This document shows, in pieces, positions 1-7,176 of a stretch of 17,203 nt of DNA. Made by a program: the position numbers and the translations under genes. Where the stretch lies: the NCBI GenBank assembly GCA_003162555.1, contig PMNQ01000088.1, positions 200-17,402 on the forward strand, read 5' to 3'. The notes beneath the pieces were generated by a model. It did not search any database. It was given only the letters and a program-made list of their open reading frames with translations, and was not told the DNA's origin. Within the stretch, counting starts at the first letter, position 1; every line of letters begins with the position of its first letter. The DNA comes from Gammaproteobacteria bacterium (lineage in GTDB: Bacteria; Pseudomonadota; Gammaproteobacteria; Steroidobacterales; Steroidobacteraceae).

Positions 1-2247
1 ATCGGCACCTTCGGCGCCATGTATCTGCTCGGCTACAGCCTCGACAACTTCTCGTTGATGGCACTCACCATTGCCACTGGCTTCGTGGTCGACGATGCCA
101 TCGTGGTGATGGAAAATACCACGCGCCACGTCGAGGCTGGCATGCCACGGCTCGAGGCCGCGCTGCTCGGCGCCCGCGAGGTGGGCTTTACGGTCGTGTC
201 GATGAGCCTGTCGCTCGTGGCGGTGTTCATTCCGTTCCAGCTCATCGGCGGCATCGTCGGCAAGCTGTTCAAGGAGTTCACCGTCACACTGTCGATTGCC
301 ATTTTGATCTCGCTGGTGATCTCGCTGACCACCACACCGATGATGTGCGCGCGCCTGGTGGGCCGGAATCCGCAGCGCAAGCCGCAGCGCTGGGGCGATG
401 CCTTCGAGCGCGGCTTCGTCGCGACGCAGCGCAAGTACCAGCAATCGCTCTCCTGGGCCCTTGACCATGGCCGATTGATGATGTGGATCCTGCTGGCCAC
501 CGTCGCACTCAATGTCTACTTGTACATCGTGGTGCCCAAGGGCTTCCTGCCGCAGCAGGACACAGGACAGTTGCGCGGCGGCATACGTGGCGACGCGTTC
601 TCATCCTTCCAGCTGATGAAGGGCAAGCTCACCCAGGTCGTCGATATCATCCGCGCGGATCCGGCCGTTGCGACCGTTGTGGGCTCGGTTGGCGGCGGCG
701 GTGGTGGCGGTGGAGGCGGTGGAGGCGGAGGCGGCGGTGGTGGTGGTGGCGCCAGCGCCAATGTGAGCATCGCGCTAAAGCCGCTGTCCATCCGCAAGGA
801 TTCTGCGGACCAGGTGATCGCGCGCTTGCGCCCGAAGATGGCGCAGGTCACTGGCGTGCAGGCCTTCCTGCAGGCCGTGCAGGACATCGGCGGCGCCGGC
901 GGCGGTCGCTCCGCCAATGCCGAGTACCAGTACACCTTGCTGGGTGATGACCTGACGGAACTGCGCGACTGGTCCGCGAAACTGCGCAAGGCGTTGCAGG
1001 ATGTGCCCGAAGTGACCGATGTCGACACGGACATGCAGCCCGGCGGCCTCGAGACCGACCTGATCGTAGATCGCGATGCGGCCTCGCGCCTCGGCCTGAC
1101 CGCGGCGCAGATCGACAACACGCTCGGCGATGCTTTCGCGCAGGCGCAGGTGTCGACGATCTACAACCCCTACAGCCCGCAGCAATACCACGTCGTCATG
1201 GAGGTAGCGCCCGAGTTCTGGCAGCACCCCGACGTGCTCGACAAGCTCTACGTCAGCACCTCAGGCGGGTCGGTCAGCGGTACACAGGCCACGCAAGCCG
1301 TCGCCGGTACGACCAAACTCAAATCGAGTGCCGCCAGCACCACGGCGAGCGCTGTCGCCCAGGATGTCGCCCGCAACGCGGCCTCCAACTCGCTCGCTAA
1401 CGCCGGACGCGGCAACACCTCGACCGGCTCGGCGGTCAGCGTGGCGCGCGAATCAGTAGTGCCCTTCTCCGCCTTCAGTCATTTCGCCACCGGCACCACC
1501 CCGGTCAGCGTGAACCACACCGGCACCTCGGCGTCGATTTCAATCGCCTTCAACCTGCCGGAGAACGAATCGCTCAGCACCGCGCTGGCGGCCATCGATC
1601 GCACCATGAACCAGATTCATGTGCCGGTTACGATTCGCGGCGGATCGTACGGCACGGCGCGGCTATTCCAGCAGAACACCAGCAACGAGCCGCTCCTGCT
1701 GCTGGCCGCATTCGCAGCCATCTACGTGGTGCTCGGCATCCTCTACGAGAGCTACAGTCACCCGCTGACGATCCTGTCAACGCTCCCGTCCGCGGGCGTG
1801 GGCGCGCTGCTGGCGCTACTGGCGACCGGCAACGAATTCAGCCTGATTGCGTTCCTTGGCATCCTGCTATTGATCGGCATCGTGAAAAAGAACGCGATCA
1901 TGATGGTGGATTTCGCCATCGACGCGCAGCGCAACCAGGGCCTGGCGCCGCGGGCGGCAATTGCGCAGGCCTGCGCGTTGCGGTTCCGTCCGATCATGAT
2001 GACCACCTGCGCGGCCATCTGCGGCGCACTACCGCTGGCGCTCGCCTCCGGCGATGGCACCGAAATGCGCCGGCCGCTCGGCATCTCGATGGTCGGCGGG
2101 CTGCTTGTCAGCCAGGTGCTGACGTTGTACACAACCCCGGTGGTGTATCTCTACATCGACCGGCTGCGAGCGCGCTGGGCGCGCCACTCCACCCGAACAT
2201 TGCTGCCCACTGGCATCGACCCTGCCCCGCCAATGGCGAGGACTTGA
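1..2247 (+). CDS. RND multidrug efflux permease, MdtB/MdtC/MuxB type (5' end outside window)
   Basis: Inner-membrane proton/drug antiporter of a tripartite RND pump. The reading frame is open from base 1 and the first visible ATG (base 19) is internal, so the N-terminal third (TM1-3 and the first porter half) lies upstream. Visible: TM4 with GFVVDDAIVVMEN carrying the paired aspartates of proton relay (codons at 91-96), TM5-TM6, the second periplasmic porter half, then TM8-TM12 including GILLLIGIVKKNAIMMVDF with the relay lysine (about 1885-1890). About 748 codons remain of a family usually near 1040 residues. Two oddities sit in the periplasmic part: 20 consecutive glycine codons at 691-750 and a Ser/Thr/Ala-rich insertion of about 60 residues at 1267-1456. 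The stop lies 17 bp from the convergent ferritin-like gene. The membrane-fusion partner is presumably upstream. The family is certain; the subtype rests on remembered similarity to MdtB/C. Confidence 0.95.
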   Translation: MGTFGAMYLLGYSLDNFSLMALTIATGFVVDDAIVVMENTTRHVEAGMPRLEAALLGAREVGFTVVSMSLSLVAVFIPFQLIGGIVGKLFKEFTVTLSIAILISLVISLTTTPMMCARLVGRNPQRKPQRWGDAFERGFVATQRKYQQSLSWALDHGRLMMWILLATVALNVYLYIVVPKGFLPQQDTGQLRGGIRGDAFSSFQLMKGKLTQVVDIIRADPAVATVVGSVGGGGGGGGGGGGGGGGGGGGASANVSIALKPLSIRKDSADQVIARLRPKMAQVTGVQAFLQAVQDIGGAGGGRSANAEYQYTLLGDDLTELRDWSAKLRKALQDVPEVTDVDTDMQPGGLETDLIVDRDAASRLGLTAAQIDNTLGDAFAQAQVSTIYNPYSPQQYHVVMEVAPEFWQHPDVLDKLYVSTSGGSVSGTQATQAVAGTTKLKSSAASTTASAVAQDVARNAASNSLANAGRGNTSTGSAVSVARESVVPFSAFSHFATGTTPVSVNHTGTSASISIAFNLPENESLSTALAAIDRTMNQIHVPVTIRGGSYGTARLFQQNTSNEPLLLLAAFAAIYVVLGILYESYSHPLTILSTLPSAGVGALLALLATGNEFSLIAFLGILLLIGIVKKNAIMMVDFAIDAQRNQGLAPRAAIAQACALRFRPIMMTTCAAICGALPLALASGDGTEMRRPLGISMVGGLLVSQVLTLYTTPVVYLYIDRLRARWARHSTRTLLPTGIDPAPPMART
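691..750 (+). repeat. 20-codon glycine tract (GGN repeat) in the RND permease
   Basis: Sixty bases made only of GGC, GGT and GGA codons encode 20 successive glycines, between a VVGSV segment and ASANVSIAL. Codon mixing makes it an imperfect trinucleotide repeat. It stays in frame and falls in a periplasmic porter-domain loop, where MdtB-like pumps have an ordinary short loop. Confidence 0.95.
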
Positions 2248-2264
2248 TTCGAAGCAGGTTGCGC

Positions 2265-2807
2265 TCAGGCGGCGACCGGCAGGCACTGCAGCAACTCGTC
2301 CAGCTCATCCGCGTGTTGCTCTTCGACTGCCAGTATCTGCTTGAGAATCAGGCGGCTGGTCGAATCGCGACCGCCAAGCAAACCGATGGCTTCGCGATAG
2401 CAGTCAATGGCGATACGCTCGGCCACCAGATTTTCCTCAATCATGTCCACCAGCGTGCTGCCGGCAACGTATTCAGCATAGCTGCGGCGGGTCGGCGTGT
2501 CGGGCGCGAAATCCGGCTCTCCGCCCAGCTGCACGATGCGCTCGGCGAGGCGATCGGCGTGGCCCAGTTTCTCGTTGGAATGCACCAGGAACTCATCGGC
2601 CGTGCTCCTGGCATCTATTCCGCGTGCGATGAAATGATGGCGGCGGTACCGGAGCGCGCAGACGATTTCCGTTGCCAGGGCTTCGTTGAGCAACTTGAGC
2701 ACCCGCGCGCGCTCGGCGCCATACCCCGCAGTGACCGCATGGCCTTCGAAAGGTCGGCGCTCCCGCTTGCGCAGGGTCGCCTCATCAGTAAACGCATTCT
2801 TTGCCAT
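2265..2807 (-). CDS. Ferritin-like / bacterioferritin-like di-iron protein
   Basis: A 180-residue cytoplasmic four-helix-bundle protein, expected to oxidise and store iron or protect against peroxide. The start at 2807 is chosen because GGAG lies seven bases upstream and the protein from MAKNAF has family length; the frame stays open further upstream without support. Ferritin-type ligands are visible: E47 in ALATEIV, E79/H83 in HSNEKLGHAD, E124/E130 in IEENLVAER, and E162/H165 in AVEEQHAD. At the second position related proteins, as I recall them, read NEEQQHAD, with Glu three residues before His; here that residue is Lys80, so one iron ligand may be lost or displaced to E79. It is convergent with the RND gene and divergent from the lipoprotein gene, sharing a 172-bp promoter region that contains an operator-like motif. 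The fold is confident; whether it stores iron is not. Confidence 0.88.
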   Translation of the reverse strand: MAKNAFTDEATLRKRERRPFEGHAVTAGYGAERARVLKLLNEALATEIVCALRYRRHHFIARGIDARSTADEFLVHSNEKLGHADRLAERIVQLGGEPDFAPDTPTRRSYAEYVAGSTLVDMIEENLVAERIAIDCYREAIGLLGGRDSTSRLILKQILAVEEQHADELDELLQCLPVAA

Positions 2808-2862
2808 GGCATGCTCCGCTGCGGATTCGTCTGGTGACCCACTCTGCTCAGTGCACCGGTCA

Positions 2863-2883
2863 GGGTCGGTACGAAAGCGCACA
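2863..2883 (+). promoter_or_regulatory. Operator-like inverted repeat, copy 1 of 4
   Basis: The core GTACGAAAGCGCAC (2869-2882) is a near-palindrome (GTACG/CGCAC, 4-bp centre). It lies 55 bp upstream of the ferritin-like start and 96 bp upstream of the lipoprotein start. It matches the copy at 5674-5694 in 16 of 18 aligned bases (TCGGTACG..AGCGCACA). Operator function is inferred from recurrence and position. Confidence 0.55.
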
Positions 2884-2979
2884 TAGACTGCTGCGCCGTC
2901 GCTCTGCGCGCTACCGCACCGATGCCACGTCCACAAGGGCGCATCTTCCATGTGCAATTCACACTCGGAAGGAATATTT

Positions 2980-3321
2980 ATGCGCATCATCCCCCACACT
3001 CTCACTGCCCTGGTTTGCCTCGCCCTGCTGGGCGGCTGCAACGACGCCAAGTCGCCCGCAGAAGTCCAGAAGAATGTCGCGGACGCACAGCAGAGCGCCG
3101 CCAAGGATGTTGCCGGCGAAACCAAGGATGCCCGCAAGGCTGCCAGCGACAGCGCCTATGATGTGGCGATCGCCAAAGCCGAGGGTAACAGCAAGGTCGC
3201 GATGGAAAAGTGCGAAGCCCTGAATGGCGACTCCCAGAAGGCCTGCAAAGACCAGGCTGACGCCGCACTCAAACTCGACCGGGCCAATGCCGAGGCCGAG
3301 CACGTGCGCACCACTACCTGA
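2980..3321 (+). CDS. Small alanine-rich lipoprotein of unknown function
   Basis: A 113-residue protein. The start at 2980 is preferred over an in-frame ATG at 2950 because AGGAA lies eight bases before it and because it gives a clean lipoprotein signal: MRIIPHTLTALVCLALLGGC, with lipobox LGGC and Asn-Asp after the cysteine. The mature part is an Ala/Lys/Asp/Glu-rich, probably helical stretch ending in a segment with two cysteines (KCEALNGDSQKACKDQA). I recall this Cys-x-Ala-Leu-x-Gly-(8)-Cys pattern from small uncharacterised proteobacterial envelope proteins, but no function is known to me. Asp at +3, not +2, favours outer-membrane sorting by the E. coli rule. It is seven bases upstream of the AI-2E/PerM gene and likely cotranscribed. 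An operator-like motif lies 96 bp upstream. Confidence 0.8.
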   Translation: MRIIPHTLTALVCLALLGGCNDAKSPAEVQKNVADAQQSAAKDVAGETKDARKAASDSAYDVAIAKAEGNSKVAMEKCEALNGDSQKACKDQADAALKLDRANAEAEHVRTTT

Positions 3322-3328
3322 ACGGCAC

Positions 3329-4477
3329 ATGGTTCCGGAGCAGCACCCGGCTGAACAGCCGGGTGCCCTGGAACCGGTCGCTCAGACCCGCGTTGATATG
3401 CTGCCGCATATCAACCGCGGGATCTGGCTGCTGGCGGCATTTGCGGCTGTGGCGATGCTGGCGTGGGCCAGGGCGTTTTTCATTCCGCTGGCGTTCTCGT
3501 TTCTGCTCGCCATGGCGCTGAACGCCGTGGTGAGCTGGTTACGTCGTGCCGGCATACCACGTCCAGTGGGTGCAGCGCTGGTGCTGGGCCTGTTTGTGGC
3601 CCTGGCCGCAACCGCGTTGTTTTCACTGCAGAACGGCGCCCAGGATCTGCTGGCGCAGTTGCCCGCCTCGGCACGCCACTTGCGCCACCTGCTGGCGAGT
3701 GCGGCCAGTGAACGCACCGGCTGGTGGCAACAGCTGCACGTGATCGCGCGCAGTGCGGGCGCTGGGGCGAGCGATGCGGCCGATGAGGCGACGGCGCTCT
3801 CGGCTTCAGCCAGCCACCTGGGCCTGGACGCAACCCTGCTCCGTGGTTCGCTGGGTGCCGTGACCTTTGCAGGCCAGTTGGTTGTGGTGCTGTTCCTGGT
3901 CTACTTCCTGCTCATAGCAAAACTGCCACTCCCTACTCGCTCGCGGCTTGTGACCCGGGAGATCCTGCAGGAAATCGGCAGCCAGGTGCAGCGCTTCATT
4001 GGCGTGCTGGTCATTGGCAACACGCTGCTGGGCGTTGCCACCTGGCTGGCCTTCAGCCTGCTGGGGCTCAGTCACGCGGCTCTGTGGGGACTCGTGGCCG
4101 GCGTATTGCACTTCATACCTTACGTAGGACCGGCGACCATCGCTGCTGCCTCGGCAATTGCCGCAACGGTGCAGTTTGAATCGCTGGGCCAGGGCCTGCT
4201 CATTGCGGCCGTGTCGCTCGGGCTCTCAACGCTGATCGGCATTGCCCTGACCACCTGGTTGACGGGCCGGGCCGTGCGCATGAACGCAGCATCTATGTTC
4301 GTCGGACTGCTGTTCTGGGCCTGGCTGTGGGGTCTGCCGGGCCTGTTGCTCGGAGCGCCCATGGTCATGACCATGAAGGTGATCGCCGATCGCATTCCGG
4401 CGCTTTCCTGGCTCTCGCATCTGCTGCGCCACGAACCTGCGCAGCAGCCGCCTGTGCCCTTACTGCCTGCGCCCTGA
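3329..4477 (+). CDS. AI-2E / PerM (YdiK-like) family membrane transporter
   Basis: A polytopic inner-membrane protein of 382 residues, about the family size of 350-370. After a hydrophilic N-terminus come two hydrophobic helices (IWLLAAFAAVAMLAWARAFF and IPLAFSFLLAMALNAVVSWL), an amphipathic stretch, then further membrane segments with the family hallmark FIPYVGPATIAA near the middle of the C-terminal half, and a closing GLPGLLLGAPMVMTMKVI. Members have been linked to AI-2 export, Na+/H+ antiport or unknown solutes, so the substrate cannot be read here. The start is uncertain: ATG 3329 has no clear Shine-Dalgarno but lies seven bases after the lipoprotein stop, which suits translational coupling; ATG 3398 would also keep every membrane segment. 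It is convergent with the 4495-5526 gene, with 17 bp between stops. Confidence 0.88.
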   Translation: MVPEQHPAEQPGALEPVAQTRVDMLPHINRGIWLLAAFAAVAMLAWARAFFIPLAFSFLLAMALNAVVSWLRRAGIPRPVGAALVLGLFVALAATALFSLQNGAQDLLAQLPASARHLRHLLASAASERTGWWQQLHVIARSAGAGASDAADEATALSASASHLGLDATLLRGSLGAVTFAGQLVVVLFLVYFLLIAKLPLPTRSRLVTREILQEIGSQVQRFIGVLVIGNTLLGVATWLAFSLLGLSHAALWGLVAGVLHFIPYVGPATIAAASAIAATVQFESLGQGLLIAAVSLGLSTLIGIALTTWLTGRAVRMNAASMFVGLLFWAWLWGLPGLLLGAPMVMTMKVIADRIPALSWLSHLLRHEPAQQPPVPLLPAP

Positions 4478-4484
4478 AGGGCAC
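4454..4484. terminator. Possible bidirectional stem-loop between convergent genes
   Basis: GTGCCCTT (4454-4461) and AAGGGCAC (4477-4484) form a perfect 8-bp inverted repeat around a 15-base loop, overlapping the stop codon of the AI-2E/PerM gene and facing the stop of the minus-strand gene. There is no T tract, so an intrinsic terminator is only possible. Confidence 0.3.
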
Positions 4485-4494
4485 GGCCGCGGGG

Positions 4495-5526
4495 TTACCG
4501 GCAGACTTTCGCCGCTGGTCCCGGGTCGGATGACAGGCCCCAGAACAGCGCGTCGAGCCCAATGCGAAACCCAGTATCGGGGTGCCAGTCCGAGGCACGC
4601 TCCCAGCGCATCAGTGGCTCGAAATAGCCGTACAACCAGCCGCCATGCAGCGGACGCTTGAACATCACGCTGAACTCGTACAGCGAAGCGCTGGAAAGCC
4701 GGTCGCCCGAGACCACCAGGCGCGCGACTGTGCCGCAGGCCAGATCGCGACCCGCAGTGAACCTGCCGTACTCGCGCTCCTGGATGACCGCCTGCGCGTG
4801 GCCGAGCAACAGCGTCTGCACCCAGCTGGTCGCCGACATATTGCGCAGCCAGTTGACGTAACCAGAGGAACGCAGCACCCAGCGTCCGCTCCAGCGCTCG
4901 ACCGTGAGACCGCCGCTGACCCCGAGCCCCGCGCCGCTCTCCAGGTAGGGCTTGAGCAATGGATAGAGCCGGCTGTTGCCGAAGCTGTACTGAGGCGCCC
5001 AGCGCAGAGCGGCAAACACCGTCGGCTTGAACCCGACGCGCACGCCGAGATCGAAATCGATATGCGCATGCTGCTCGAAGCGCAGGCCTGCCCGCACCGG
5101 ATTGCGCTCGAGGGCCGGGTTTTCCGGCGTCTCCGCGAGGTTGCTGCTGCTGATGAATACGCGCAACCGGCGCTCGATGTTGGGCAGCTGCAGCGTGGCA
5201 TCGAACTCCGGCCGCGGCGCGAGGCTGAGCCCGTGCTGGCGATTGAGAAACTCCGTGTCGAAATCGATGCGCAGCGGCGACAGCGGCACGACGAGTGCGT
5301 CACGCTGCGGATCGGCGTAGCGCTGATCGACATTCACCAGCAGGTGTTCCAGCCGGCGGTAGAGCCAGTCGTGTCCCTTGTCCGCTCGTTCGCCAACGGT
5401 ATGCGCCACCACCGTCGAGGCACGGTGCAGGCCGGCGAACGTGCCGCTCGACGGGCGCACCCGCTCGGGCTCGTCCGCTTGCGCTGCCACGGCGCACACT
5501 GCGAACAGCAGCAGGGTTCGAACCAT
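4495..5526 (-). CDS. Exported, probable outer-membrane beta-barrel protein of unknown function
   Basis: I do not recognise a named family. The frame is open further upstream, but M at 5526 begins a clean Sec signal, MVRTLLLFAVCAVAAQA, with cleavage before DEP, giving a 343-residue precursor. No strong Shine-Dalgarno precedes it. The mature protein has alternating hydrophobic/aromatic stretches typical of membrane beta strands (for example HIDFDLGVRVGFKP, RWVLRSSGYVNWL, WLYGYFEPLMRWER) and a tail with GFRIGLDALFWGL. I recall uncharacterised proteobacterial proteins with similar RWER..D..P..G.R.G.DALFWGL endings, which supports a real conserved family. It is divergent from the ABC efflux operon, with an operator-like motif between them. 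A deleted fragment of a paralogue lies at 10474-10541, just after that operon. A role beside the pump or in envelope maintenance is inference. Confidence 0.75.
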   Translation of the reverse strand: MVRTLLLFAVCAVAAQADEPERVRPSSGTFAGLHRASTVVAHTVGERADKGHDWLYRRLEHLLVNVDQRYADPQRDALVVPLSPLRIDFDTEFLNRQHGLSLAPRPEFDATLQLPNIERRLRVFISSSNLAETPENPALERNPVRAGLRFEQHAHIDFDLGVRVGFKPTVFAALRWAPQYSFGNSRLYPLLKPYLESGAGLGVSGGLTVERWSGRWVLRSSGYVNWLRNMSATSWVQTLLLGHAQAVIQEREYGRFTAGRDLACGTVARLVVSGDRLSSASLYEFSVMFKRPLHGGWLYGYFEPLMRWERASDWHPDTGFRIGLDALFWGLSSDPGPAAKVCR

Positions 5527-5673
5527 CGGCGTTGGGTGACTGCCCTGTTTACGCCTGGGTTGCAGGACCGCGAAGACCATAGGCGCAGTGCCACCTTTTA
5601 TGCGAAGCATGCACGCGGCGGCCACTTTTTTCTGTTCGCCACCGCACTCAGCGGCCAAGGGCGCCTGCAGCTC

Positions 5674-5694
5674 TGTGCGCTGACGTACCGAGTG
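5674..5694 (-). promoter_or_regulatory. Operator-like inverted repeat, copy 2 of 4
   Basis: On the minus strand the core is GTACGTCAGCGCAC (plus 5675-5688), preceded by CACTCG. It sits between two divergent transcription units: 147 bp upstream of the exported-protein start and 54 bp upstream of the outer-membrane-factor start, so a bound regulator could control both. It matches the 13540-13560 copy in 18 of 21 bases. Confidence 0.55.
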
Positions 5695-5748
5695 ACGCGC
5701 GACCACGGCAGACAATTACCGGCGACGCCCGGGCGCGAGGAAGCAGGC

Positions 5749-7176
5749 ATTTTCAACACGACTCACAACTGCGTAAATGCCCTGCTGGCTGGCACCACGC
5801 TGCTCCTGTGCGGTTGCCTTGCCGGTGCGCCCATGCGCGACTCCGGCACCGTCGCGGGAGTGGTGGTGCCTGCTACCTGGTCGGGGCCAACCACCACAGC
5901 GGCCACCGTGGAGCCGCCACTGGCATCGTGGTGGCTGCGATTCAACGACCCCATCCTGAGCGCGCTGGTGGCTCAGGCACTGCACGACAGCACCGAAGTC
6001 AAATCGGCCGAGGCCGCGCTCGCGCAGGCTACGGCACTGCGAGCTGCGGCTGCTGCCGCCCTCTGGCCGACGCTGGATGGCGCGGCGGTCGCGCAACACG
6101 GCACTGCCGGTGGTAACGATACGGGCAGCAGCGTCCAGCTTGGCGTCGATGGCGCATGGGTGCCGGACGTGTTCGGCGCCAATCGCAGCGCCTTGCGAGC
6201 CAGTCGTGCAACTCTCCAGGCGAGCGCGGCCAGTCTCGATTACACCAGGATCGCAGTGGCCGCCGAAGTGGGCGCGAGCTACATCCTGCTGCGCAGCGCG
6301 CAGGCGCGCGCACTGATCGCCACGGAAAATCTGGCCAGCCAACAGGAGACGCTGCAGATTACGCAGTGGCGGCAACAAGCCGGCCTCGTCACAGAGCTCG
6401 AGACAGCACAGGCGTATGCCGCTGTCGAACAAACCCGGGCACTGCTGGCGGGCGCGCAGATCAGCATCGAGCAGACGCGTCACGCGCTGGCGGTACTGAC
6501 GGGCAAGCCACCGGCCGCGCTCGATGAGCTGCTCTCGATTGCCAGCCCGGTTCCGCAATCGCCCGACGTCGCGGGCCTCGGCATTCCGCTCGACACGCTG
6601 CGCCAGCGACCAGATGTGCGCGTAGCCGAGCGCCAGGTCGCCGTCGCCATGGCCCAGCTCTCGCAGGCCCGCGCGGCACGCTGGCCCGGCTTTGCGCTCA
6701 GCGGCTCGCTGAGCCTGGATGACACGAACACCGGCTCGCTCACAGACCGCGCATCGCTGCTCAGCTCCCTGCTGGCGAGCATTAGCCTGCCACTGTTTGA
6801 CGGCGGCGCCCGCCGCGCCCAGGTGCGCGCACATCAGGCTGCGCTCGAGCAGGCCCGCGCCGCCTATGAACTCACGGTGCTCACTGCACTGCGGGACGTC
6901 GAGGATGACATCGCCGCACTGCGCGGCGATCGCGTACGAATGCAGAGCCTGGACAATGCCGCAAGCGCGGCTGCCAGCGCCGCAGCGCTCGCCCGCCAGC
7001 GCTATGGCAGCGGGCTCGTGGATTTCCAGGTGGTGCTCGACACGCAGCGCACGCGCCTGGCCACACAGGACAGTCTCGTCAGTGCCAGCGCCGATGTTGG
7101 CGGCGACCAGGTGAGGCTGTTCAAGGCACTCGGCGGCGGCTGGCGTGATGACAACGCCGGGCAATTGCAGCCGTGA
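5749..7176 (+). CDS. Outer-membrane efflux lipoprotein, OprM/NodT family (apparent ATT start)
   Basis: The outer-membrane channel of the adjacent ABC pump. From codon 5749 the protein has 475 residues, close to OprM. The N-terminus IFNTTHNCVNALLAGTTLLL then CGC is a lipoprotein signal with lipobox LCGC; the body carries two outer-membrane-efflux-protein repeats (about 55-250 and 260-460) with typical WWLRFNDP, DGAWVPDVFGANR, LRQRPDVRVAERQ and SISLPLFDGGARRAQV. There is no ATG, GTG or TTG between the upstream operator and the lipobox. ATT at 5749 has GAGGAAG five bases before it, so ATT initiation (Met inserted) is the best reading. GTG 5692 would add an acidic N-terminus ahead of the signal and lies within the operator motif; ATG 5833 would remove the lipobox. 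The stop overlaps the next start as GTGA. Confidence 0.88.
   Translation: MFNTTHNCVNALLAGTTLLLCGCLAGAPMRDSGTVAGVVVPATWSGPTTTAATVEPPLASWWLRFNDPILSALVAQALHDSTEVKSAEAALAQATALRAAAAAALWPTLDGAAVAQHGTAGGNDTGSSVQLGVDGAWVPDVFGANRSALRASRATLQASAASLDYTRIAVAAEVGASYILLRSAQARALIATENLASQQETLQITQWRQQAGLVTELETAQAYAAVEQTRALLAGAQISIEQTRHALAVLTGKPPAALDELLSIASPVPQSPDVAGLGIPLDTLRQRPDVRVAERQVAVAMAQLSQARAARWPGFALSGSLSLDDTNTGSLTDRASLLSSLLASISLPLFDGGARRAQVRAHQAALEQARAAYELTVLTALRDVEDDIAALRGDRVRMQSLDNAASAAASAAALARQRYGSGLVDFQVVLDTQRTRLATQDSLVSASADVGGDQVRLFKALGGGWRDDNAGQLQP

Noticed and set aside
2248..2264. Terminator between the convergent RND and ferritin-like genes
   Set aside because: The 17-bp gap shows no convincing inverted repeat or T tract.
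3224..3328. Upstream extension of the AI-2E/PerM frame into the lipoprotein gene
   Set aside because: It overlaps almost a third of the lipoprotein coding region, and the extra residues are a polar Pro/Arg-rich frame shadow before the membrane protein proper.
4582..5748. Long plus-strand extension of the outer-membrane-factor frame over the exported-protein gene
   Set aside because: It is antisense to a gene with a signal peptide and barrel-like strands, its translation is rich in Arg/His/Gln without domain features, and the true channel protein begins with the lipoprotein signal near 5749.
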